The notes below the pieces were generated by a model that saw only the letters and a program-made list of their open reading frames with translations, was not told the origin of the DNA and made no database searches. From Candidatus Hydrogenedens terephthalaticus JGI OTU-1 (GTDB lineage: Bacteria; Hydrogenedentota; Hydrogenedentia; Hydrogenedentales; Hydrogenedentaceae): a stretch of DNA of 36,638 nt. The position numbers and the translations under genes were made by a program. The stretch is from NCBI GenBank assembly GCA_000493945.1, contig AWNW01000006.1:40001-76638 (forward strand), read 5' to 3'. Of this stretch, positions 1-9,744 are shown in pieces; positions within the stretch are counted from its first letter, which is position 1; each line of letters starts with the position of its first letter.

Positions 1-261
1 GACTTGCCGCTTTTGCTTTACATTATGCATTATCAAAAGCGGAGCAATATTATAACATATATAAAATGAAAAGTCAAATTGGTTGTTCATACTTATAAAC
101 AGAGGTGTTTTTGCATTTGATGTAGCTGTAATTTTTTATTAAATATGAGGGGATTTTAACAGTCAATTATTTTTTTGTATTGCATAAAGATTCGTATTTT
201 GATAATGCGTTCTTTGTTTGTATATGTGTAGATAATCGTTTTGCACTGTGATAACTATTGA
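1..261. other. Intergenic region, no gene seen
   Basis: No credible reading frame is visible. The only structure I see is a 9-bp inverted repeat, CCGCTTTTG at 7-15 and CAAAAGCGG at 34-42, separated by 18 bases. It could form an RNA hairpin on either strand, but no T-run follows it, so I do not call it a terminator. The rest is AT-rich with no promoter I would defend. Confidence 0.6.
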
Positions 262-605
262 TTTGATAACCTATAGTACATAGGTAATAGATTTATACTT
301 TCTTCCCAATCGTAAAAACACGGAATGTCGTGCTATTATAGAACTGTAAGCGTAAGAAAAATTGTAGACGAAGCCTCCTGGCTTCTGGTTCTTTCCCCTT
401 TGTGAACTTTGTGCAATGTCTCTGTGTTCTTCGTAGTAAAAAGAATTAACCACAGAGGACACAAAGGAAATTTTACACAAAGGACACAGAGGAGGACGGA
501 ACATGTTTCGCCACTACATTGTGAACTCTGTGTAAAGTCTCTGTGTCCTTTGTGATAAAAAGATTTATCCTCTTAAAAATACCAGAAGTAGGGACGCTCC
601 AGCTG
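262..605 (-). repeat. Left arm of a long inverted repeat
   Basis: Read on the minus strand, 262-512 matches 15531-15780 on the plus strand almost base for base, with scattered substitutions. The matching stretch includes the units CCTCTGTGTCCTTTGTGTA and AAGTTCACAAAGGGGAAAG and ends in GATTGGGAAGAAAGTAT. Weaker similarity continues outward: AATACCAGAAGTAGGGACG near 578-596 matches the minus strand of about 15500-15525. This arm also has about 85 extra bases (513-577) made of one more degenerate CACAGAG/GTCCTTTGTG unit. A 77-codon open frame here is a by-product of the repeat, not a gene. This looks like a dispersed non-coding repeat; its function is unknown. Confidence 0.85.
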
Positions 606-642
606 GATTGAACAAATAATGCATGATGGATTATTTTTTTTA

Positions 643-2574
643 TTAATCGAATTGTATATCTCGCATTGCGGAATCTGCATCACCGGGATAGGTGAATATG
701 CGTATTGCCGTATAGCCTTTTCTGCGAGCAGAAAAAGGAACTTGTATTTTATGTTTTGTGTAAGGTTCTACGGCTCCTTTATCCGGGTCGGTCCATGTTT
801 TTTCAATCCATTTTCTTGCAATCCAATTTTTATCGTTGAAGAAAAGAATAATAAATGTATCGAAGGAATCTAACTCTATTGTGATGGTATCGTTTTTCTT
901 TATCTCATCAAATTGAATTTCAATTCCATATTTAGGAACAATAATTTTTGCTTTTTCGTTGGATGTTATTCTTTCTTTTAAATCCTGATATGTTATTTTT
1001 TTGAGGTTAGGAAATTGGTAGCGGTCTTTATCTATTAGGTAGTCATACATGCCTAAATTCATTTTGATAATATCCCGCCATCGTTCTATTGTAAATAAGG
1101 GACCGCGGGTAATAATTTTCAAATGGTCAAAAAATTCGGCTAAATTTTTATCTTTGATCTTGTTTTCATCTCCTCCCGCGGAGTCAATATAACCTTCGGG
1201 GATATATCGCCAGAAATGTCCAATACGCCAACTGGGACGGCAAACAGCGGGCATTCGTGCTAATAAGGGATCGGATAGGGCGTTATAATCAATTATATGA
1301 GCAACAGGACCTGCTAAAAATCCTCTATAGCCGACGCTACCATGGGATTTGGTCACTTTTTTATTTGCTTGCCGATATTGTCTTCCTTGATTGGCAAATG
1401 CATTGCAAGGCATGGGTTTACCTTTTTCCCAATGAGCCAGACTTGCCACTTGAAAATAGAACATTCGTTCATCGCCGATGCCATGTTCATCTTTAAATCC
1501 GGATAAATCTTTTCCGAAAGAGCTGCCGGTTAATATCGGGACATGAGGCTGTATGAAACTTGTAATAAGAAATATGCATATCGCAGGGATACCTCGTTTG
1601 AACTGGTCTAATTTTGAATATCTGATAATAAGAATGGTTGCAAAGAGTAACGGCACACTAAAAAACCTGCCACCCATAAAATCTCCCCCTATCCAAATAA
1701 TGTAAAGGCAGTATAAAAGGATACCTATTACATATACCCATACTTCTTTTTGTCGTTGATAAAAAGGGATAAAGAGACTTAGAAATAAAACCAGTAAGGT
1801 AATGAAATCTCTTTTCCATGAAAAGGCGTAATACCATAAGCCCTGCTTGATTAAATCAATTTTCCATAGTCCTGTGCCTAATTTTGCATAGGCGGTATTC
1901 GGGAATGGAAACCCATAATAAATAACGGAAAATAGTTCCCATAAAGCCAGAGGGACAAAACCTAAACAGAGTAAAATAAATCCTTGTTTTTTATTTTCTG
2001 TCTGCCACCATGCATAAACTAACGGAGGGAAATAAAGTAAAATACAGTCTTGACGATTAAGTGTAGCCAATGATGCTATCAGGGAAAGAAGAAATAAATT
2101 TTTTAATGTAAATTTTTGTGGAAGGAATAAAATCATAAATACCACAAGTAATAAATGACTCATAGGATTTTCCAGTCCAGAAGAAGAGAAGTCTACAAAA
2201 GCCCTTGAAAAACCTAATATACTTACGGCAATTAATACTTGTGACAAGTTCTGTGCGACACCCAGAGTAAGGAGAATTATTGTTAACATAGACACGGCAA
2301 ACGAAATAAATATAGCGGTTAGAAACATTTCTCGTGTCAGGGCATAAAAAGGAATGTGTAGGAACATCCATAAAGGATGAGTATATGCTTGAACGCGTTC
2401 GTTTATATTCCAGCGAAGTCCATAACCATTCACCGCATTGTCTACAGTCCGAAAGGAAATGTATGCATCGTCGCATAACCATGCGGTGCGGAGAAAGAGT
2501 ATTACAAAAAATATCCAGACCCCCAGAAAGATAATAGTTGTCAGAAGCCACAAATTTTTCTTGTTGTTTTCCAT
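643..2574 (-). CDS. GT-C type membrane glycosyltransferase, intact paralogue
   Basis: This is a 643-residue polytopic membrane protein. Residues 8-30 form the first membrane helix, followed by an acidic motif CDDAYISFR (Asp35-Asp36) and the conserved block GLRWNINERVQAYTHPLW. That pattern is typical of GT-C/GT39-like lipid-linked sugar transferases, whose catalytic acid lies in the first outward loop. About ten further hydrophobic segments run to residue ~340, then a soluble C-terminal domain of ~270 residues probably faces the periplasm. The sugar and acceptor cannot be deduced. It lies directly downstream of a close paralogue (2651-4606) on the same strand, so the pair is a tandem duplication. 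The likely role is glycosylating an envelope lipid or glycan. The start is the first Met before helix 1; its ribosome site is weak (AGAGAA). Confidence 0.75.
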   Translation of the reverse strand: MENNKKNLWLLTTIIFLGVWIFFVILFLRTAWLCDDAYISFRTVDNAVNGYGLRWNINERVQAYTHPLWMFLHIPFYALTREMFLTAIFISFAVSMLTIILLTLGVAQNLSQVLIAVSILGFSRAFVDFSSSGLENPMSHLLLVVFMILFLPQKFTLKNLFLLSLIASLATLNRQDCILLYFPPLVYAWWQTENKKQGFILLCLGFVPLALWELFSVIYYGFPFPNTAYAKLGTGLWKIDLIKQGLWYYAFSWKRDFITLLVLFLSLFIPFYQRQKEVWVYVIGILLYCLYIIWIGGDFMGGRFFSVPLLFATILIIRYSKLDQFKRGIPAICIFLITSFIQPHVPILTGSSFGKDLSGFKDEHGIGDERMFYFQVASLAHWEKGKPMPCNAFANQGRQYRQANKKVTKSHGSVGYRGFLAGPVAHIIDYNALSDPLLARMPAVCRPSWRIGHFWRYIPEGYIDSAGGDENKIKDKNLAEFFDHLKIITRGPLFTIERWRDIIKMNLGMYDYLIDKDRYQFPNLKKITYQDLKERITSNEKAKIIVPKYGIEIQFDEIKKNDTITIELDSFDTFIILFFNDKNWIARKWIEKTWTDPDKGAVEPYTKHKIQVPFSARRKGYTAIRIFTYPGDADSAMRDIQFD

Positions 2575-2650
2575 AAAATTTCTCTAATACCTTTTTAATA
2601 ATTTGATTTAAATAGACATTACGAAATTATACAAAATTACACTTTACAAA

Positions 2651-4606
2651 TTATTTTGACAATAGGCGGAAATTTCTTATTTCTGAACAAACACGCCTTT
2701 GATTGAGTTCTTTAGGGCAAACGAAAATACGGACGGTATCGTATCCTTCTCTAACAGCATTTTTTGGAACTTTTACAGAATAGGTGGTAAATGATGATAT
2801 ATTTCTGGTATCAGGACCTAATTTTATTCGTGTTAGATATTCCTTATTGTTGAACAATAGAATATGGAATTGATGCCACTTTCTTAATTCTAATTCAATA
2901 TAGGAGTCGTGTTTGACTTTTCCCAGTCGTATTTCCAATCCTCTTTCCGAGATTTTAATACCTTGATTTTCTTCCAAATTTTGTATTTCTTCTTCCCATC
3001 CTTCGTAATATTTTATTTGTGTATCCGCAAATTGATATTTATCTTTATCTATTAAATGATTGTAATATCCTAAATTCATTTTTAAGATTACTTTAAATCG
3101 TTCCCATGACCATATCGGGCTACGGGTGATAATACGGATATAATCATAAAATTGAGCAAGGTCGGCGTCTTGTATTTTATTTTCATTGCTACCAGCAGTT
3201 TCCATATATCCCTCAGGGACATATCGTAAAAAATGACCTATAGCAATTTTGGGATGGTAAAGGCTGGGCAAATGGGATAGCAATGGGTCCCCGAGTCCAT
3301 GAAAATCTACGATATGAACGAGGGGACCTGAAAAGAAGCCATAAAAGCCGACACAACCGCGAAGTTTCGTCATTTGTGTATTTTTCTTTCTATTTTCTCT
3401 TCCATGCTCTGCCCAACTGAACGAGGGCATAGGTTTCCCTTTTTTTCAATTTAATAGACTTGACCATTCATAATAATATTTTCGTTCTGTGGTAATTCCA
3501 TCTTTTGTAAAAAAGCCCCCTTTGCTATAATCAGCACCTGTAAATATAGGCACATCGGGTCGAGTTAGACTGATTAATATAAAAGCAAAAGTGATAGGGA
3601 TAGCAAATTGTTTTTTCGATAATTGGGAATTTTGGATAATAATAATCGTCGCTGTGAGGAGAGGAACTGTAAAATAACGACCCCCCATAAAATCACCACC
3701 TATCCATAAAATATAAAAGCAATAAAGAAGCACACCCAACGCTAATGGCTGTATTATTTTTTTCTTTTGGAATAAAGCGTTAATTAAACCTAAAAAAATG
3801 ACTATGGAAGTAATATTATCTCTGTTCCAAGTCCAAAGATAATATCGAATACCTTGAACAATTAAATCTATTCTTGGAATTCCTGCTCCTAATTTTGCAT
3901 AGGCTGTATTCGGGAAAGGGAAACCGTAGTAGACAATTGAAAATATTTGCCAAAGGAGTAATGGAATAAAACCAGCACAAAGAATAAATAGCCCTTTTAT
4001 CTTATTTTCGGTATGCCACCATGTATAGATTAAAGCAGGTAAATAGATAAGGAGACAATCTTGACGGTTTAATGTGGCAAAGCAGGATATGAAGGACAAA
4101 AAGAAAAGATTAGTTAAAGTAAATTTTTTCATAAGGAATAAAGAAATAAAAAGCACTAATAAAAGATGGCTCATCGGATTTTCTAACCCCGAAGAAGAAA
4201 AGTCAACAAATGCTCTTGAAAATCCTAATATACTGGCTATAATTAATATCTGTGAGGTATTTTGAGCAATAAAAAGGGTAAGAGCAATAATGGTTACCAT
4301 CGAAATAGCAAAAGAAATAAATATTGGAGTTAGGAACATTTCTTTTGTCAGGAAATAAAACGGGATATGTAGGAATAGCCATAAGGGATGTGTATATGCC
4401 TGAACTCGTTCATTTATATTCCAGCGTAATCCGTAACCGTTTACTGCATTATTAACGGTACGAAAAGTAATATAGGCATCATCACAAAGCCACGCTGTTC
4501 GCAAGAATAGAATTGTAAAAAATACCCAGACCCCAACCAAGACAAGTGTATAATTTTTTCTGTTTTTAAAAATATCATTTGAGTATACCATACGATATCC
4601 AGACAT
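2651..4606 (-). pseudogene. GT-C membrane glycosyltransferase split by an in-frame TGA
   Basis: The frame opens at 4606, runs 386 codons to a TGA at 3446-3448, then continues in the same frame through AAA AAA GGG AAA CCT to ATG (3428-3430) and on to 2651. The two halves total ~650 codons and align end to end with the intact neighbour (643 residues). They share the CDDAYITFR motif, the NINERVQAYTHPLW block, the membrane segments and the C-terminal soluble domain. In the alignment the TGA falls exactly where the intact copy has a TGG Trp codon (neighbour: ASLAHWEKGKPMP; here: SSLLN, stop, KKGKPMP). A single G-to-A change explains it. No frameshift is present, and the sequence past the stop is well conserved, so the break is recent, a sequencing error, or read through. 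Without readthrough the C-terminal domain is lost. Confidence 0.8.
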
Positions 4607-4762
4607 TATATTTATTCATAATAAAATAATAGAATGAGTAAAAAACATTCCACTTTTTAGATAGATAAAAAATAAGATAAAATTGTTTTTATACGGGGTT
4701 TCAAGTTAAAATTATCCCTTAATTGATTTAGTTACAACTCTGTTAATAAAAGGAGCAAAGTA

Positions 4763-5350
4763 ATGGCTTTTTGTGAAGAACCGCAAATTTGTGAAGAAGA
4801 GAAACCAGCCCAGCAGGAGGGATTATCTCTCCGATTGTTAAAAAATCGTGTAGTTATTGTATCGGGCGAAGTAACTCAGGAATTAGCAGAAAAAATCATA
4901 ACGCAACTGTTATTGTTAGATTATGAATCTCAAGAACCGATAACTGTTTATGTATGTTCGCCCGGAGGACATGTAGATTCGGGATTTGCTATTTATGACA
5001 TAATGAAGTTTATTAAATCACCGCTAACGACGATTGGTGTGGGTTGGGTTGCCAGTATTGCTGTGCCTATTCTGATGGGGGCTCCGAAAGATAGACGATT
5101 TGCATTACCGAACACACGGTTTTTAATACATCAACCTTCAGGTGGAGCCGGAGGACAAGCGGCGGATATTAGAATAGAAGCACAGGAAATTTTGAAGATT
5201 CGCGAGAGGATTAATCGTCTTTTGTCTGCGGAAACAGGTCATCCCATAGATAAAATAGCCAAAGACAGTGATCGTAATTTTTGGATGTCTGCTGAAGAGG
5301 CATTAGAATACGGTTTGATCGGAGAGATTATTTCAAAAAGGAAGGGGTAA
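4763..5350 (+). CDS. clpP: ClpP-family serine protease with altered catalytic triad
   Basis: At 195 residues this has the usual ClpP length and fold signatures: SPGGHVDSGFAIYD near 66-79, the nucleophile region GVGWVASIAVPILMG with Ser98, the active-site His123 in FLIHQPSGG, and the C-terminal handle MSAEEALEYGLI. ClpP forms tetradecameric chambers that degrade proteins delivered by ClpX or ClpA/C ATPases. Oddly, the third triad residue is Asn172 (KDSDRNFWMS), where E. coli ClpP has Asp in ERDTERDRFLS. The nucleophile segment WVASIAV also departs from the common QAASMGA. It may be a low-activity or accessory ClpP partnering with a canonical one elsewhere. No clpX lies beside it; a sialidase-like gene follows after 11 bases. 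The start has a good AAGGAG 7 bases upstream. Confidence 0.85.
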   Translation: MAFCEEPQICEEEKPAQQEGLSLRLLKNRVVIVSGEVTQELAEKIITQLLLLDYESQEPITVYVCSPGGHVDSGFAIYDIMKFIKSPLTTIGVGWVASIAVPILMGAPKDRRFALPNTRFLIHQPSGGAGGQAADIRIEAQEILKIRERINRLLSAETGHPIDKIAKDSDRNFWMSAEEALEYGLIGEIISKRKG

Positions 5351-5361
5351 AAAAACAACAA

Positions 5362-6615
5362 ATGGTTGAGGATGGCTCTGAACAAATTACTCATCTTAAA
5401 CGAAATTCCAGATTTAAGAAAGTAATTTTTAGAATACTATTATTTGTTTCTATAATTGTTCTCAGCCTGATACTACTCATTGCGGGAGTTTTTATTTTTT
5501 CCATCCTATATTCTGAACCTATGCCGATGTATCCAGAGCGGGTCAATGGAATAAAGATTTCTTCACCTATACCCGTAGTCCCCGGGAAAGGAATGCCTGA
5601 AGATTTTTTCCCGATGCGTTCGACAAATAATGTTGACCTTATTAGCATTGGGACAAGTATATTCATGGGCTTCCGCACAGCACCCAGTCATTTTGCATCA
5701 CCTAATTCAAAGTTGTATGTGATGCGGTCTGATGATAAAGGCAAATCATGGGAAAGAGAATTATGTATCAGCATGGGGTGGGACCTTCGTGAACCTCGTT
5801 TCTTATATTTTAAGGATAGACTATTTTTATATTTTTATACAGGCGGCACCGACCCACTACGATTTGAACCGGGATATATCCATTATTGCGAAAGATTGAA
5901 AGATGGTCATTGGACGGAGCCTCAAAAAATCTTTCAACCCGGTTATGTGGTCTGGCGTATTCGCACATTAGGGGAACAAGCATATATGTCGGTATATTAT
6001 GGATTGGATATATATGGTAAAGGGAACCGTGGTGATGCTCGCCTTTTAATTTCCTCCGATGGGGTTCAATGGAAACCCATTTCTGAAGAACCTCAAATTG
6101 ACCGTGTCGGAGCGGAAGAGGCAGAATTTATGTTTGATGATAAAGGAGGGATTGTTGCACTGGTGCGTCTTGAAGTAGGTGGAGGGGCATTCGTTTGTCG
6201 TGCTCCTGCGGATAAAATCCATTGCTGGGAGTGTAAATTTACACCTTATAAAGTTGACTCTTCACTTATGTTTACACATAAGGGACGATTTTTCGTTATT
6301 GGCAGAAGGAACATAGCCGGGCGTTCTGCAAGAAGTGGGGGGATTTTCCCTGAAAGTATTTGGAATGCATGGAGTATGGTATTTTATTCTCTTACCCGAA
6401 AACGCACCTGCCTTTATGAGATTAACCCGAATACTCTGGAATTGTATCCTCTTATTGATTTGCCATCTAAAGGGGATACGGCGTTTGCAGGAATTGTTCC
6501 TCTTTCTGAGGATACATACTATCTGGTTAATTACAGTAGTCCGTTGGAAGGGTTTGATTTACCATGGATCGGGGGGGCAATTATTAGAAAGCCGATTGTA
6601 TGGATTTGTTCTTGA
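5362..6615 (+). CDS. Membrane-anchored sialidase/BNR-like protein
   Basis: This 417-residue protein has a short basic cytoplasmic tail, one strong hydrophobic helix (about residues 22-50) and a long exported domain. At 123-130 it carries SDDKGKSW, a clear Asp-box of the kind found in sialidase-type beta-propellers (S-x-D-x-G-x-x-W), and a second looser copy, SSDGVQW, further on. Several motifs look like propeller blades (REPRFLYFKDRLFLYFYTGG, TGGTDPLRFEPGYIHYCE). I cannot assign a substrate, and Asp-boxes also occur in non-enzymatic propellers. It starts 11 bases after the ClpP stop, so the two are probably co-transcribed. It ends with TGA, showing that TGA works as a normal stop here. Confidence 0.6.
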   Translation: MVEDGSEQITHLKRNSRFKKVIFRILLFVSIIVLSLILLIAGVFIFSILYSEPMPMYPERVNGIKISSPIPVVPGKGMPEDFFPMRSTNNVDLISIGTSIFMGFRTAPSHFASPNSKLYVMRSDDKGKSWERELCISMGWDLREPRFLYFKDRLFLYFYTGGTDPLRFEPGYIHYCERLKDGHWTEPQKIFQPGYVVWRIRTLGEQAYMSVYYGLDIYGKGNRGDARLLISSDGVQWKPISEEPQIDRVGAEEAEFMFDDKGGIVALVRLEVGGGAFVCRAPADKIHCWECKFTPYKVDSSLMFTHKGRFFVIGRRNIAGRSARSGGIFPESIWNAWSMVFYSLTRKRTCLYEINPNTLELYPLIDLPSKGDTAFAGIVPLSEDTYYLVNYSSPLEGFDLPWIGGAIIRKPIVWICS

Positions 6616-6658
6616 TTTTTCAGATGTAAAATAAAGAGAGAGGTATCTTCGCATTATT

Positions 6659-9600
6659 TCATTCAATCCATTGTTGAACAGATTTTAATGTTTCCAAATA
6701 GAATTGATGAACTTTTCTTTTTAAGTCTTTTAAGTATTCTACGGGTGTTGGTGTAAATTGGATTTCAGGTAATAATTGAGGGAGGGCGGAAAGTATTTCA
6801 TTTGATAAAGTAGAACTACGAACACCTGTAAATAAGCGATAGCGATTTAATATTTGCAAATAGATTCCAAAAGTCTTCTTTAAAAATTGCCACTTCTCTG
6901 TATGTTCAGGTAAAACATTCATCAAAATATTTAAAGCATTGACGACCGACGAGGTTGCCAACTCGGGACATTGTTCTATCTTTAATCTCTGCCACCAGCG
7001 AACGATATACTCTAATTCGGCAGTTCCTCCTTCCGATTTTTTTAAGTTATCGGGATTTGTTTGTTGAACCATTTTTTGCCGTATATTCTCGCTTTTCTGG
7101 ACATCTTCTTTTGACACAGGAAAATGGAAAGCCAGATCAGTAAGTATTTTTGAAATGTCTGTTGTCATTACCCCTTGTTCAAAGATAACACGAGATTTCA
7201 TCAACGCCATTTTTTCCCAGATGTCTGCTTCATGTTCATAGTATTCTTTTAATTGGTTCAAATTGATTGCCAAAACTCCTTTGGAACCGTAGGGGCGTAA
7301 TCGGGCATCAATATCATACAAAATTCCGAAACGGGTAGGTTCTTTAAGTTTTTTAATAATTCGTGATGATACATCTGCAAAATATTCCGTAGGACTAATG
7401 GAGGTAGTATCTATTTTATCAGTAGAATTGATATGTTCATCATCATAAACGAATATTAAATCAAGGTCACTGCCAAAGGTCATTTCGCCACCACCAATCT
7501 TACCTAAACCTATTACCGCAAAGGGGAATGGGCTTGTTCCATATTTCTGTTTTGTCTCTTCCAGAGATACAATTGCTATATCCTGTAATATCACTTCGGC
7601 TAAAAGGGTGAGTTGTTCGCAGACTTCGGCAATAGTGAATTTTCCAAGTAAATCACCTAATGCAATTCGTAACCATTCGGAATCTTTTAGCCGATAATGA
7701 GCGGATTCCGGAAATGCAGACTTTTTTAATTCTCGTAAAGAAGAAGTTAAATAGTCCGCATCAACTCTTTGTCCGATTAGTTCTCTTTGAAGAAACACTT
7801 CTATGATTCCAGGTTCTTTTATCCATATATTGGATAAAGCAGGAGCGCGAGTGGTCAATGTAACAAAAAAAGAACAGAGGTTGTGATTTTCTTTGAGGAA
7901 AGAATAGATAACACCTGGAATTTTTAGCCGTGATAATTGAGAAAAAAATTGTTCCAGCGATTTGTCCGGTGAATGGGTTTTACGGAACTCTTCACATAAA
8001 TAAGGAACAATTTCTATAAAATTTTCGCGAACATGTAAGGAATGGGGTGAATCCTCAGGTCCATTTGCCAGTTGTCGAAAAATGTCTCGTGCTGAATTTA
8101 GATCAACAAAGCCGAATTCTTTTAATTTGTTTAATCCTTCTCTTCCATCAGACTGAGAACTAACTAAATCATAGACCCATAGATTACCAGACGCTTTAAC
8201 TGCGATAAATTGTTCTAATATATTTCGGACTTCTTGTGTTTTATCTTTATATACATGCCAAAAAGCAGATCCTGATACATAACCCAATCGGCGGGCAAAT
8301 TCATCTAATTCTTCTGGGTCCTGAGGTAAAGCATGTTTTTGTGTTCCGTATTCAATTTGTAGGCGATGTTCTACTTCTCTTAAAAAGCAATAATTTCTTA
8401 TCAAAGTTTCGGCGTCGAAAGGTTTCAAATAATTATTTTCCATTAATTGGTAAATAACATCAATGGTATTGGTAATCCTTAGTTCAGGTTTTCTGCCTCC
8501 ATTCAATAACTGGAGTAATTGCACGGTAAATTCAATATCTCGAATTCCTCCCCTGCCTAATTTCACCTCATAGTTGGTTTGTCCTTGTTCTGCCACCTGT
8601 TTTTCTACCATTAGTTTTGTCTGGTGTATATCGTCCAATGTCTTATCATCAAAAAACTTGGGGAAAATAAAAGGTCGCATCATTTCTAAAAATTCATTTC
8701 CCAGTTCTATATCACCGGCACAAGGTCTGCATTTTACTAATGCCTGCCGTTCCCATGCACGCCCATACTGGTAATAGTATTCCACAGAATTTGCAAGGCT
8801 TTCCGCTAAAGCACCGACCTTACCATAAGGTCGCAGACGCATATCAACACGGTAAATCTGCCCTTCTTCGGTATGTTCTGATAAAAATTTAATGATTTGT
8901 TCCCCTAATTTGCAGAAAAATTCCCGATTGGTAATTTGTCCTTTGTGCCCTCCACTTGTCTCTCCATCTCCATCGTAGATAAACAATAAATCAATATCCG
9001 AACTAAAATTGAGTTCTCTGCCTCCTAATTTCCCCAATCCCAAGATAACAAAACTTGACGGCAAATTTTCTCCTTTTTCCATATCATATTTTATGGGGAT
9101 ACCATATTGTTGTTCTAAGTAGGTTGAAAGTAAACGGAAACATAATTCGAGATATGCATCGGCAAGATTGGAAAGGTCTTCTGTAATGGATTTGACTTCC
9201 TGGTGTTCTACTATATCACGAGTAGTAATTCGGAGAAGTGCTTTTTTGTGAAGTTGACGGAAATGAATCATTATTTTTTTAAAATTCCAATCATTACCGT
9301 CAAGAAGATGGCTATCCTGAAGGAAACTTATTAGTTCAGAGGAAGAATTAATTTTAGAGTAATCACAGCCCAAATACAATAGCCATTCTTTTTTTGTTAA
9401 AGCACGAGCGAGGGTTGGCGAAGATAATATTTCGTCTGCATATTCGGGATGTTTAATGAGGGTATCTGTGATGAATGGGCTTTGTGAAAATATTCTTTCA
9501 AAAAATCGTAAATATTTTGGGGTTTTGAGGTATTTATATATATGTGTTTCGACAGGAGGTGGTAGATTTTTTAGGTATTGTGTAAAAGCAACGATTACGC

Positions 9601-9733
9601 GTTCAGGATTAGATGTTTCATGAAGAAGTGAATCCAGCTGGGTCTGCCATTCCTGAATAGGGATGGATGATAAGTATTCCCAATCTTCTCTAATACTTTC
9701 GGTTAATCTATTAAATATATTTTTGTTATCCAT
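6659..9733 (-). CDS. glnE: Bifunctional glutamine synthetase adenylyltransferase/deadenylylase
   Basis: At 1024 residues it is close to the usual GlnE size of ~950-1000. GlnE attaches AMP to glutamine synthetase, and removes it, according to nitrogen status. Both nucleotidyltransferase halves are visible. The N-terminal one has GLGKLGGRELNFSSDIDLLF (~232-251), DMRLRP (~297) and RGGIRDIEF (~394). The C-terminal one has GLGKIGGGEMTFGSDLDLIF (~742-761) and DARLRPYGS. The G-G-x-E...SDxDL signature holds the metal-binding acids in both halves, so both activities look intact. No glnA or glnB lies in the window. It begins 11 bases after the glycerate kinase stop on the same strand, so it is the second gene of that transcript. 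Confidence 0.95.
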   Translation of the reverse strand: MDNKNIFNRLTESIREDWEYLSSIPIQEWQTQLDSLLHETSNPERVIVAFTQYLKNLPPPVETHIYKYLKTPKYLRFFERIFSQSPFITDTLIKHPEYADEILSSPTLARALTKKEWLLYLGCDYSKINSSSELISFLQDSHLLDGNDWNFKKIMIHFRQLHKKALLRITTRDIVEHQEVKSITEDLSNLADAYLELCFRLLSTYLEQQYGIPIKYDMEKGENLPSSFVILGLGKLGGRELNFSSDIDLLFIYDGDGETSGGHKGQITNREFFCKLGEQIIKFLSEHTEEGQIYRVDMRLRPYGKVGALAESLANSVEYYYQYGRAWERQALVKCRPCAGDIELGNEFLEMMRPFIFPKFFDDKTLDDIHQTKLMVEKQVAEQGQTNYEVKLGRGGIRDIEFTVQLLQLLNGGRKPELRITNTIDVIYQLMENNYLKPFDAETLIRNYCFLREVEHRLQIEYGTQKHALPQDPEELDEFARRLGYVSGSAFWHVYKDKTQEVRNILEQFIAVKASGNLWVYDLVSSQSDGREGLNKLKEFGFVDLNSARDIFRQLANGPEDSPHSLHVRENFIEIVPYLCEEFRKTHSPDKSLEQFFSQLSRLKIPGVIYSFLKENHNLCSFFVTLTTRAPALSNIWIKEPGIIEVFLQRELIGQRVDADYLTSSLRELKKSAFPESAHYRLKDSEWLRIALGDLLGKFTIAEVCEQLTLLAEVILQDIAIVSLEETKQKYGTSPFPFAVIGLGKIGGGEMTFGSDLDLIFVYDDEHINSTDKIDTTSISPTEYFADVSSRIIKKLKEPTRFGILYDIDARLRPYGSKGVLAINLNQLKEYYEHEADIWEKMALMKSRVIFEQGVMTTDISKILTDLAFHFPVSKEDVQKSENIRQKMVQQTNPDNLKKSEGGTAELEYIVRWWQRLKIEQCPELATSSVVNALNILMNVLPEHTEKWQFLKKTFGIYLQILNRYRLFTGVRSSTLSNEILSALPQLLPEIQFTPTPVEYLKDLKRKVHQFYLETLKSVQQWIE

Positions 9734-9744
9734 ATTTTAATAAT

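Noticed and set aside
271..504. 77-codon open frame and its counterpart at 15484-15750 as a protein family
   Set aside because: The similarity is at DNA level between inverted repeat arms; the frames follow stuttered CACAGAG units, lack ribosome sites and differ in length.
262..605. CRISPR array
   Set aside because: The repeats are degenerate stutters without unique spacers of constant length, and no cas genes are present.
3446..3448. TGA recoded as tryptophan
   Set aside because: TGA ends other genes in the window (for example at 6613-6615), Trp is coded by TGG throughout, and the only tRNA-Trp here has a CCA anticodon. One nonsense change or error is simpler.
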